DNA of 5,747 bases from Bacteroidales bacterium (GTDB lineage Bacteria; Bacteroidota; Bacteroidia; Bacteroidales; SM23-62): contig JADHVS010000268.1 in the NCBI GenBank assembly GCA_016783865.1, forward strand, positions 1-5,747, in the 5' to 3' direction. The translations under genes and the position numbers were made by a program. Below, in pieces: positions 1-5,747 of this stretch. Under the pieces are notes generated by a model. That model searched no databases. It saw only the letters and a list, made by a program, of their open reading frames with translations, and was not told the DNA's origin. The first letter of the stretch is position 1; the number at the start of each line of letters is the position of its first letter.

Positions 1-114
1 AGCCAAACAAACCTGTGAGTTCGGCGAAGCCAAACAAACCTGTGAGTTCGGCGAAGCCAAACAAACCTGTGAGTTCGGCGAAGCCAAACAAACCTGTGAG
101 TTCGGCGAAGCCAA
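1..114. repeat. Perfect 27-bp tandem repeat array, truncated by the left edge
   Basis: Four identical 27-base units start at 1, 28, 55 and 82, followed by six bases of a fifth (109-114). The unit begins AGCCAAACAAACC and ends GTGAGTTCGGCGA. There are no spacers, so this is a minisatellite and not a CRISPR array. Each unit junction carries the short dyad GGC-GAA-GCC, which could form a three-base-pair hairpin with flanking TT/AA pairing, and the odd palindrome TTCGGCGAA. The unit length equals nine codons, and five of the six reading frames have no stop. The plus frames encode repeated PNKPVSSAK or AKQTCEFGE, and the minus frames include repeated AELTGLFGF. Such openness follows from the short period, so it does not prove a gene. 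Absence of any mismatch points to recent expansion or homogenisation. The true copy number is unknown because the array reaches the window edge. Confidence 0.97.
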
Positions 115-219
115 TCATCGATCCTTTATATAAATTTTTAATTGTGCTCGCAGAATTAAATATTTAAACTAATGCAACGAACGTTTGCACAAATCAAATA
201 ATTATAAAAATATTTTCTT
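115..219 (+). other. AT-rich leader between repeat array and asnS
   Basis: This stretch separates the repeat array from the asnS start codon and must hold the asnS promoter unless transcription enters from further left. It contains a perfect 12-bp AT palindrome, TTAAATATTTAA, at 156-167, and a TTTG at 184-187 that could be a Bacteroidota-type -33 element. I could not find a good TAnnTTTG -7 box at the expected 19-21 base distance. No Shine-Dalgarno sequence precedes the GTG; the 20 bases before it are nearly all A and T, which is usual for Bacteroidota initiation regions. No RNA gene was recognised here. Confidence 0.4.
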
Positions 220-1617
220 GTGAAAGAGCTGAATAGAAAAAAAATCAAAGATCTATTGCTTGAAAAACAAACAGGGAATTCTGTTTTGTTGAAAGGATGG
301 GTAAGAACCAAACGTGGGAATAAAACACTATCATTTATCGCCTTAAACGATGGAAGCACCCTGGAAAACATTCAGGTTGTTGCCGATAATGAAAACTTCG
401 ATGAGGATATGATAAATAAAATAACCACCGGAGCTTGCATTGAAGTGGAAGGAACCATGGTTGAATCACTCGGGAAGGGTCAGGATATTGAAATTCAGGC
501 AAGTAAAATTAAGCTTTATGGAGTGGCTGATCCCGAGGTATATCCATTACAGAAAAAGGGCCATTCGATGGAATTCCTTCGTGAAATAGCCCATTTAAGG
601 CCCAGGACCAATACTTTTGGGGCCATTCTGAGACTCAGGCACCACCTCTCGTTTGCCATCCATAAGTACTATAACGACAAGGGATTCTTTTATCTTCATA
701 CGCCGATTATCACCGGATCTGATTGCGAAGGGGCTGGTGAGATGTTCAGGGTAACAACCTTAGATCTGCATAATGTTCCACTGGACGAGGATAAGAAAAT
801 TGATTTCCAGAAGGATTTTTTCGGGAAGGAGACTAACCTGACCGTTTCAGGACAGCTGGAGGGGGAAACCGGAGCCCTTGCTTTATCCGGTATATATACT
901 TTTGGGCCAACATTCAGGGCAGAAAATTCAAATACACCCAGGCACCTTGCCGAGTTCTGGATGATCGAACCGGAGGTGGCTTTTTTTGAAATTGAGGATA
1001 ACATGGATCTGGCTGAGGATTTCCTGAAGTACCTGATCCGTTATTTACTGGAACATTGCATGGTTGACCTGGAATTTCTGCAGAAAATGTACGACAATGA
1101 ATTGATTGACCGGCTGAATTTTATCATTGAGAACGATTTTGTGAGGATCGTATATACCGAGGCCATTGAAATACTGAAGAAAGCTGATCAGAAATTTGAA
1201 TTTCCAGTTGATTGGGGCCTCGATCTGCAATCTGAGCATGAAAGATACCTGGTTGAGAAGCATTTCAAGCGGCCGGTTATTATTACTGACTATCCCAAAA
1301 CGATCAAAGCTTTTTATATGAAGCAGAATGATGATGGAAAGACAGTCAGGGCTATGGATGTATTATTCCCGAAAATTGGTGAAATAATAGGCGGATCGCA
1401 ACGTGAAGAGGATTATGATAAACTTTATCAGCGCATAAAAGAACTTGAAATACCAGAGGAAAACCTGTGGTGGTATCTCGAAACAAGAAAATTCGGAACA
1501 GCACCTCATAGCGGCTTTGGCCTTGGCTTTGAAAGGTTAATGCTTTTTATTTCCGGGATGACCAATATCAGGGATGTAATCCCATTTCCAAGGACTCCTA
1601 AGAATGCAGAGTTCTGA
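220..1617 (+). CDS. asnS: Asparagine--tRNA ligase (AsnRS)
   Basis: This cytoplasmic class IIb aminoacyl-tRNA synthetase activates asparagine with ATP and attaches it to tRNA-Asn. The 465 residues match the usual bacterial length (about 466 in E. coli). An N-terminal OB-fold anticodon-binding domain spans roughly residues 20-105 ([14 protein letters not shown]). The class II core follows, with motif 1 around 127-170 (ending [16 protein letters not shown]), motif 2 at 232-252 ([21 protein letters not shown] region) and motif 3 at 432-440 (GFGLGFERL). The C-terminal [16 protein letters not shown] is typical of AsnRS, whereas AspRS usually ends differently, and the DFFGKE...LTVSGQL...GE segment also matches bacterial AsnRS. 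The start is GTG at 220: an in-frame TAA lies at 205-207 and no other start codon lies between. No Shine-Dalgarno sequence is visible. It reads in the same direction as rpoN, 73 nt downstream, so cotranscription is possible. No truncation or missing motif was seen. Confidence 0.98.
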   Translation: MKELNRKKIKDLLLEKQTGNSVLLKGWVRTKRGNKTLSFIALNDGSTLENIQVVADNENFDEDMINKITTGACIEVEGTMVESLGKGQDIEIQASKIKLYGVADPEVYPLQKKGHSMEFLREIAHLRPRTNTFGAILRLRHHLSFAIHKYYNDKGFFYLHTPIITGSDCEGAGEMFRVTTLDLHNVPLDEDKKIDFQKDFFGKETNLTVSGQLEGETGALALSGIYTFGPTFRAENSNTPRHLAEFWMIEPEVAFFEIEDNMDLAEDFLKYLIRYLLEHCMVDLEFLQKMYDNELIDRLNFIIENDFVRIVYTEAIEILKKADQKFEFPVDWGLDLQSEHERYLVEKHFKRPVIITDYPKTIKAFYMKQNDDGKTVRAMDVLFPKIGEIIGGSQREEDYDKLYQRIKELEIPEENLWWYLETRKFGTAPHSGFGLGFERLMLFISGMTNIRDVIPFPRTPKNAEF

Positions 1618-1643
1618 TTGTGGGGGAATGTAATAATTACGAG

Positions 1644-1660
1644 GAAATTTTGTAAATTTC
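1644..1660. promoter_or_regulatory. 17-bp inverted repeat upstream of rpoN
   Basis: GAAATTT, a TGT spacer and AAATTTC form a perfect 7+7 dyad 30 bases before the rpoN start. A second small dyad, GTAATAATTAC, lies at 1630-1640, just after the end of asnS. The pair fills most of the 73-nt gap between the two genes. Plausible roles are a repressor operator for rpoN or chance in AT-rich DNA. A terminator is unlikely because the stem is purely A/T apart from its outer G-C pair. No clear Bacteroidota -33/-7 pair was found here. Confidence 0.3.
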
Positions 1661-1690
1661 TATGTAAAACATGGTAAGAAGGGTGGGGAG

Positions 1691-3157
1691 ATGTTAAATC
1701 AAAAATTACAACAGAAGTTACTTCAAAAGCTTTCTCCGCAGCAGATACAAATGATTAAGCTGCTGGAAATTCCAACCATTCAACTTGAAGAAAGGATAAA
1801 AAAGGAGTTGGAGGAGAATCCTGTGCTGGAAGAGGGAGCCGATGAAGAAGCTTCATTGAAGGAAAGGGATGATTCAACTGAGGCAGGGGATGCAAACGAA
1901 TCCGACAAAGACCAGGATGAATTCGCCCTTGACGACTACCTGAATGATGAGGATATTCCCATATACCGGCTGAATGCGAAGAACTATTCCAGGGATGACA
2001 AGCGGGAAGAAATCCCGTTTTCTGTCGGTTCATCATTTCATGAATATCTTGAAAGCCAACTTGGACTCAGGCAGCTTACAGAGGAACAGGAAATCCTTGC
2101 AGGGTATCTGCTTGGGAACATAGATGATGACGGATATCTGCGAAGAAAACTGGAAGCAATTGTTGATGACCTGGCCTTTACCCAAAATATTCAAACCAAC
2201 GAAGAGGTGCTTTATGAGATTTTAAAGATCATACAGGACTGTGACCCCATAGGAGTGGGTGCCCGTGATCTGCAGGAATGTCTGCTGCTGCAAATTGAGA
2301 GTAAAAACCTGGACCAGCCGGAGGTAATACTGGCAAGGAAGATCCTCAAGTATTACTTTTCGGAGTTTACAAAGAAGCACTACGAAAAAATAATCACCAG
2401 GCTTAATATTTCAGAAGAACAGCTGAAAAATGCTGTTGCGGAAATCCTTAAACTGAATCCCAAGCCAGGAAGTTCGTTCAGTGATCCTCAGAATAAAAGT
2501 ATTCAGCATATAGTTCCGGATTTTGTCCTGGAGAACAACGAAGGTGAGCTGCAGTTGAGCCTGAATGCAAGAAATGTTCCGGAGCTCAGGGTCAGTCAGA
2601 CCTACAGTGATATGATCGAAACGTATAATGTGCATAAGGACAGCCAGACTAAAGACCAGAAAGATGCAGTAGGTTTCGTTAAGCAAAAGCTGGATTCTGC
2701 CAAATGGTTCATTGATGCTATCAAGCAAAGGCAAAACACCCTGTTGCTGACCATGAATGCCATCATTAATTATCAAACCGGTTATTTCATGGAAGGAGAT
2801 GAGAAATTAATGAAACCGATGATCCTTAAAGATATTGCCGACATCACTAACCTTGATATTTCAACAATTTCAAGGGTGGCCAACAGCAAGTATATTCAAA
2901 CTCATTTTGGTATCTTCCCGCTGAAGTACTTTTTCTCGGAAGGATTACAAACCGATGCCGGAGAAGAGGTTTCCACAAGGGAAATAAAGAAGATACTTCA
3001 GGAATGCATCGAGGGTGAGGACAAAAAGAAACCACTCACTGATGAGAAACTGGCCGACATTTTGAAAGACAAAGGATATCATATTGCACGCCGGACTGTA
3101 GCCAAATACCGCGAACAGCTCAATCTGCCGGTTGCGCGATTAAGAAAAGAGCTTTGA
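1691..3157 (+). CDS. rpoN: RNA polymerase sigma-54 factor (RpoN)
   Basis: This alternative sigma factor directs RNA polymerase to -24/-12 promoters and needs an AAA+ enhancer-binding activator to open them. The 488 residues are full length for the family. Region I (about 1-50) has the glutamine- and leucine-rich start LQQKLLQKLSPQQIQMIKLL followed by LEENPVLEE, the part that contacts activators. An acidic linker, region II, covers about 48-90. The core-binding domain runs about 110-300 and includes GNIDDDGYL and CDPIGVGARDLQECL. A DNA-binding helix-turn-helix lies near 379-416 (LKDIADITNLDISTISRV), and the diagnostic RpoN box ARRTVAKYRE is at 466-475, reading the -24 element. The ATG at 1691 is preceded by purine-rich GAAGGGTGGGGAG, a weak ribosome-binding site, and gives the expected N-terminus. 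The following membrane protein starts 6 nt after the stop, implying one transcript. No enhancer-binding protein gene is present in the window. Confidence 0.98.
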   Translation: MLNQKLQQKLLQKLSPQQIQMIKLLEIPTIQLEERIKKELEENPVLEEGADEEASLKERDDSTEAGDANESDKDQDEFALDDYLNDEDIPIYRLNAKNYSRDDKREEIPFSVGSSFHEYLESQLGLRQLTEEQEILAGYLLGNIDDDGYLRRKLEAIVDDLAFTQNIQTNEEVLYEILKIIQDCDPIGVGARDLQECLLLQIESKNLDQPEVILARKILKYYFSEFTKKHYEKIITRLNISEEQLKNAVAEILKLNPKPGSSFSDPQNKSIQHIVPDFVLENNEGELQLSLNARNVPELRVSQTYSDMIETYNVHKDSQTKDQKDAVGFVKQKLDSAKWFIDAIKQRQNTLLLTMNAIINYQTGYFMEGDEKLMKPMILKDIADITNLDISTISRVANSKYIQTHFGIFPLKYFFSEGLQTDAGEEVSTREIKKILQECIEGEDKKKPLTDEKLADILKDKGYHIARRTVAKYREQLNLPVARLRKEL

Positions 3158-3163
3158 CAATTC

Positions 3164-3796
3164 ATGAAAGGCGCAGCTAAATTTATATCAATCATTTTTC
3201 ATCCGCTCCTGATCCCTACCTTCGGTTTTCTCATCTTATTCAATTCGGGTACATACCTTTCATTTCTCGATTTTGATTTCAAGAAAATGATTTTCATTAT
3301 TGTGGTGCTGAGTACCTGCCTGATCCCACTCAGCCTGATCCCTTTCTTTCTTTATCAGAAAATGATTTTCTCCATTCATTTGCCGGAGAAAAAGGCACGG
3401 TTTGTTCCCCTGGGAATAACCCTTTTACTATACGTTTTCTGTTATATGCTGCTCAGAAAAATTCCTATTCCACCCTTGTACCATGCTTTTTGTTTTGCAT
3501 CAATAATAGCTGTTCTGCTGACACTTGCCATTACACTGAAATGGAAAATAAGCCTTCATATGGTTGGCCTAGGAGGTTTAACGGGACTTATTTCTTTCCT
3601 GATTTTTTCGATGCGGGTAAACCTGGAGTTTTATCTGATCATGACAGTCATCGCAGCCGGCCTGGCAGGTACTTCCCGGTTATTTCTGGATGCCCATAGA
3701 CCGTCTCAGCTATATGCAGGATTTGTACTGGGACTCCTTACTATTCCTGCTGTGATGTGGGTATACCTGGCTTTCCCATTTCTTCCAGTTCAGTGA
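3164..3796 (+). CDS. PAP2-like integral membrane protein with altered motifs
   Basis: This 210-residue hydrophobic protein has about seven membrane segments, near residues 8-26, 42-63, 82-97, 105-125, 133-149, 154-170 and 183-206. Its pattern resembles the PAP2 (type 2 phosphatidic acid phosphatase) superfamily, whose members remove phosphate from lipid phosphates or pyrophosphates at the membrane. Visible motif remnants are PEKKARFVP (74-82), where classical members have KX6RP; SLH at 130-132, where they have SGH; and SR-X5-H-X3-Q at 171-182, where they have SR-X5-H-X3-D. Both histidines (132, 178) and Arg172 remain, but the last Asp is Gln182. It could be a divergent phosphatase, a non-catalytic relative, or an uncharacterised Bacteroidota membrane family. 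The ATG lies 6 nt after rpoN with no clear Shine-Dalgarno sequence. Its last 18 codons overlap the end of the convergent glycosyltransferase gene. Confidence 0.75.
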   Translation: MKGAAKFISIIFHPLLIPTFGFLILFNSGTYLSFLDFDFKKMIFIIVVLSTCLIPLSLIPFFLYQKMIFSIHLPEKKARFVPLGITLLLYVFCYMLLRKIPIPPLYHAFCFASIIAVLLTLAITLKWKISLHMVGLGGLTGLISFLIFSMRVNLEFYLIMTVIAAGLAGTSRLFLDAHRPSQLYAGFVLGLLTIPAVMWVYLAFPFLPVQ

Positions 3797-4859
3797 TAGC
3801 TTTAGCTAACAGATCAGGATCAAATTCCAGGTGTTTGGATTTGTAATTATCCAGTACGGAAATTGCATCCTGTAAATTGAAATTTTTCTGCTTGCAATAA
3901 GGAAACATATTGTTTTCTGAAAGGTAATCTGCCAGGTATTCCTGTTCCGTTTGTCCCGGAGTAGGGACGAGATATGCTGTTTTTTTCAGTGAGGCAAGAT
4001 CCATAATGCTGGAATATCCTGATCTGCAGATAATAAAGCGGGCAGAAATCAGAATGTCTGCCAGTTCCTCACCCGTCAGGAATGAGACCCTGGTACAAAA
4101 ATCAGAGAGATTAACATTTTCTTTTACTCCCGGACGGCCACAGACCAACAGTGATTTCTTTTTGAAACCAGCCAGTTGCCTGGTAAGTAATTCCTCAAAA
4201 ACAGATCGCTGGGGCTCAGGACCGGAGATAACGGCTACCACTTCATATTTCAATTCCTGGTCCGCCTCATGCTTCACTCCATCAAACCTTGAAATGGGAC
4301 CGATATATCTCGCATTTTCCGGCATTGCAGGAATGTGAGAAAGACCTCCACCCAAGTTAGGAAATCCTTGATAATCAGGGATCCAACATGCATTAAACCG
4401 CTTAATGGCAAGCCTGTTTGTGCCCATGATTATTCGTTCAAGGAAATTGCTTTTGAAAGGTAACTTTATTGCCAGTTGATGTGTAATCAGGACTGATGGA
4501 ATTTTTGAATTCCAGAGTCCATAGCGTGCATCTGAAATGACAAGGTCTATCTGCTCATTACTTACGATCTTGTTTAATATCCGGTGTTCCCTGATAATAT
4601 TGATGATCCATCCGGGGAATTGTTTCAAGATCACAAGCCATGCCGGGATTTTTCTATCATATTTTATATTAGAAGCGGGTATGGATAAGAATTTTTTATC
4701 CGGAAATTCAGTTTTAAGAAGAGACAGGGACAGGCCGGAACCGGCAATGATTATCTCATGGCCCCTTGCTGACAGGCTTTGAATGATTTTGGAATCGCGG
4801 CCTGCATGACCTAATCCCCAGTCTAGCGGGCAGATCAGAATGCGTTTTTTATCGGTCAC
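3741..4859 (-). CDS. GT28/MurG-like glycosyltransferase
   Basis: This 372-residue protein has the two-lobed GT-B layout of the MurG/GT28 group, which transfers a sugar from a nucleotide donor. The N-terminal lobe opens with a beta strand and glycine loop, RILICPLDWGLGHAGRD (6-22), the position that faces the acceptor in MurG-type enzymes. The C-terminal lobe has VISGPEPQRSVFEE (210-223) and the donor-binding segment CRSGYSSIMDLASLKK (278-293) followed by VPTPGQTEQEYLADYL (298-313). It has no signal peptide or membrane helix; conserved aromatic and basic stretches such as PAWLVILKQFPGWIINIIR could allow peripheral membrane contact. The donor and acceptor are not readable from the sequence. The GTG start (4859-4857) overlaps the stop of the upstream radical SAM gene as GTGA, suggesting translational coupling. 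Its last 18 codons run antisense to the end of the membrane-protein gene. The PLDWGLGHA opening resembles a widespread Bacteroidota family I recall only as a predicted glycosyltransferase. Confidence 0.82.
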   Translation of the reverse strand: MTDKKRILICPLDWGLGHAGRDSKIIQSLSARGHEIIIAGSGLSLSLLKTEFPDKKFLSIPASNIKYDRKIPAWLVILKQFPGWIINIIREHRILNKIVSNEQIDLVISDARYGLWNSKIPSVLITHQLAIKLPFKSNFLERIIMGTNRLAIKRFNACWIPDYQGFPNLGGGLSHIPAMPENARYIGPISRFDGVKHEADQELKYEVVAVISGPEPQRSVFEELLTRQLAGFKKKSLLVCGRPGVKENVNLSDFCTRVSFLTGEELADILISARFIICRSGYSSIMDLASLKKTAYLVPTPGQTEQEYLADYLSENNMFPYCKQKNFNLQDAISVLDNYKSKHLEFDPDLLAKAITELEEMGKPGIPTSQQE

Positions 4860-5635
4860 GGTTGAACGTCGGTTTTTATTCCAATCCCCTCAATCTGATC
4901 GGCGATAATTCTGAGCCTTTCATATGGGATCTTTTCAAGACCAGAAACTGGAGTTTCACGAGCAAAAGTGTAGACCATTACCTCCGCAGGACGGAGGATC
5001 CAGTATAGTTTATAGAGTTCCCTGAGTTCCTCCGGGCTTGTATTATCAATCCTCTTATCACGGTATTTTCCCTTTACAAACAGGGTCTGGATAGTCATCC
5101 GGCCATTAAACATTTTAAGATTTGCAATGATATCGGCTAATCTGACATCTCCCAATGGCTGATTAAGGGCCTGAAACGTTGCTTCGATCCCGGTATCCAG
5201 CTTAAGCACATTTTTGTCAACTTGCTCAAGGGCATTGTAAACTGATGGCTTATGAACCAATGATGCATTAGATAGCACAACAATTTTACTGCCGGGTGAA
5301 ACAGTATCACGTATTTGAACAGTATCCGAAATAATTCCTTCAAATTCAGGATGGAGCGTCGGCTCACCATTCCCTGCATATGTAATGGTATCGGGAACTA
5401 GTCCGGAACCGGTGAGCTCCCGGAGTCGAAGTTCAAGCTGCTTTTTTACGGTATCTCTGTCGGGGAAAGCGGAGTCCTGTGAATGGCCTTTTTCGGTAAA
5501 TCCACACTCACAATAAATGCAATTAAAGGTACAGATCTTTTTACCTGCAGGTAAAAGATTGATACCAAGCGACGAACCAAGTCTTCGGCTGGCAACCGGT
5601 CCGAAAATAACGGAATCAAAGAGAAACGTATGCAT
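4856..5635 (-). CDS. Radical SAM protein, COG0731 type
   Basis: This 259-residue protein should bind one [4Fe-4S] cluster and cleave S-adenosylmethionine to make a 5'-deoxyadenosyl radical. The N-terminal FGPVASRRLGSSLGINLLP (11-29) is characteristic of the COG0731 group, which is related to the wyosine-synthesis enzymes TYW1/Taw1. The cluster motif CTFNCIYC supplies Cys35, Cys39 and Cys42 (CX3CX2C), and Cys44 lies just beyond. The GNGEPT at 88-93 corresponds to the GGEP motif that holds the SAM amino group, and VLSNA (120-124) and KLD (145-147) fit later barrel strands. No other cysteines occur, so a second cluster as in Taw1 is not evident, and tRNA modification is unproven. The ATG at 5635 places the SRR motif at the usual distance from the N-terminus; no Shine-Dalgarno sequence precedes it. 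It is the first gene of a two-gene minus-strand unit with the glycosyltransferase. The substrate is unknown. Confidence 0.87.
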   Translation of the reverse strand: MHTFLFDSVIFGPVASRRLGSSLGINLLPAGKKICTFNCIYCECGFTEKGHSQDSAFPDRDTVKKQLELRLRELTGSGLVPDTITYAGNGEPTLHPEFEGIISDTVQIRDTVSPGSKIVVLSNASLVHKPSVYNALEQVDKNVLKLDTGIEATFQALNQPLGDVRLADIIANLKMFNGRMTIQTLFVKGKYRDKRIDNTSPEELRELYKLYWILRPAEVMVYTFARETPVSGLEKIPYERLRIIADQIEGIGIKTDVQP

Positions 5636-5747
5636 AAACGATTAACTGAAAAAGTAAATGTAGATATTATTTTTTGATATAGTCCTTGCCGGCTGGCCTG
5701 GCCCGTGACCGGCTGCAATGATTGCTTGAAATTCCATGCAAATTTGT
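5636..5747. other. Right-edge upstream region, no supported gene
   Basis: These 112 bases lie upstream of the radical SAM gene. The part next to the gene (5640-5680) is AT-rich and would be the place for its promoter, but only a partial -7-like TACATTTA (minus strand, 5661-5654) was seen, with no matching TTTG upstream. A GC-rich patch at 5686-5714 contains GCCGG (5688-5692) and CCGGC (5709-5713), a 5-bp dyad with a 16-base loop around GGCCTGGCC. No T-run follows on either strand, so a standard terminator is not supported. On the minus strand an open frame enters from the edge and stops at TAA 5669-5667; this could be the tail of an upstream gene, but 26 codons are too few to judge. Confidence 0.35.

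Noticed and set aside
1..114. CRISPR array
   Set aside because: The 27-bp units are directly adjacent with no unique spacers and no cas gene is in the window, so this is a simple tandem repeat.
2..167. C-terminus of a plus-strand repeat protein (PNKPVSSAK units ending at TAA 165-167, or AKQTCEFGE units ending at TAA 131-133)
   Set aside because: Both frames are open through the array, but five of six frames are open because of the 27-base period, and no start or non-repeat coding sequence is visible. It is not supported as a gene from this window.
184..218. Bacteroidota-type promoter for asnS (TTTG at 184-187 with a TATTTTCT at 211-218)
   Set aside because: The spacer would be 23 bases, the -7 match is poor in its last bases, and the box would abut the start codon.
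696..1004. Antisense open frame of about 100 codons inside asnS
   Set aside because: It lies wholly opposite a strongly conserved gene, its product looks like a shadow translation with no domain features, and no start signal is seen.
1755..2776. Antisense open frames opposite rpoN (1755-2036 and 2411-2776)
   Set aside because: They fall inside a full-length sigma-54 gene whose motifs are intact, and their translations show no recognisable features.
3797..3808. TAGC-TTTA-GCTA as a bidirectional terminator for the convergent genes
   Set aside because: The stem is only four pairs, has no T-run, and lies within the glycosyltransferase coding sequence.
4006..4338. Plus-strand open frame inside the glycosyltransferase gene
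   Set aside because: The minus-strand frame has clear GT-B motifs across the same bases; the plus-strand translation has none.
4981..4997. CCTCCG-CAGGA-CGGAGG hairpin as a terminator or internal element
   Set aside because: It lies within the radical SAM coding region, has no T-run on either strand, and its bases are explained by codons for Arg-Pro-Ala-Glu.
5654..5684. Promoter for the radical SAM gene on the minus strand
   Set aside because: TACATTTA partly matches a -7 box, but no TTTG lies at the right distance upstream.

Overview
The window looks like a chromosomal housekeeping segment from a member of the Bacteroidota, probably a Bacteroidales-like lineage. This is inferred from three things: the protein flavour of all five genes, AT-rich gene starts with little or no Shine-Dalgarno sequence, and the order asparaginyl-tRNA synthetase, then sigma-54, then a PAP2-like membrane protein, which I remember as recurrent in that phylum. 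No search was run, so the assignment to phylum is inference.

Layout. Bases 1-114 hold a perfect 27-bp tandem repeat (four full units plus six bases) cut by the left edge. An AT-rich leader (about 115-219) follows. Three plus-strand genes come next: asnS (220-1617, GTG start), rpoN (1691-3157) and a seven-helix membrane protein related to PAP2 phosphatases (3164-3796). Only 6 nt separate rpoN from the membrane protein; 73 nt containing a 17-bp inverted repeat separate asnS from rpoN. On the minus strand, a COG0731-type radical SAM protein (5635-4856) is followed by a GT28/MurG-like glycosyltransferase (4859-3741), joined by a GTGA stop-start overlap. The two blocks converge, and their coding regions overlap tail to tail by 56 bp. 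The last 112 bases contain no supported gene.

How the genes relate. AsnS charges tRNA-Asn. RpoN is a complete sigma-54 with its DNA-binding RpoN box, but no enhancer-binding activator lies in the window. The membrane protein keeps the PAP2 histidines but has changed motif residues, so its activity is uncertain. The radical SAM protein and the glycosyltransferase are probably translated together, which hints at a shared but unknown role, perhaps in the cell envelope.

I did not find a convincing new multi-gene system. The items most worth a second look are the 27-bp repeat (open in five of six frames, with an ATG-initiated minus-strand frame across it), the altered PAP2 motifs, the coupled radical SAM/glycosyltransferase pair, and the convergent coding overlap.
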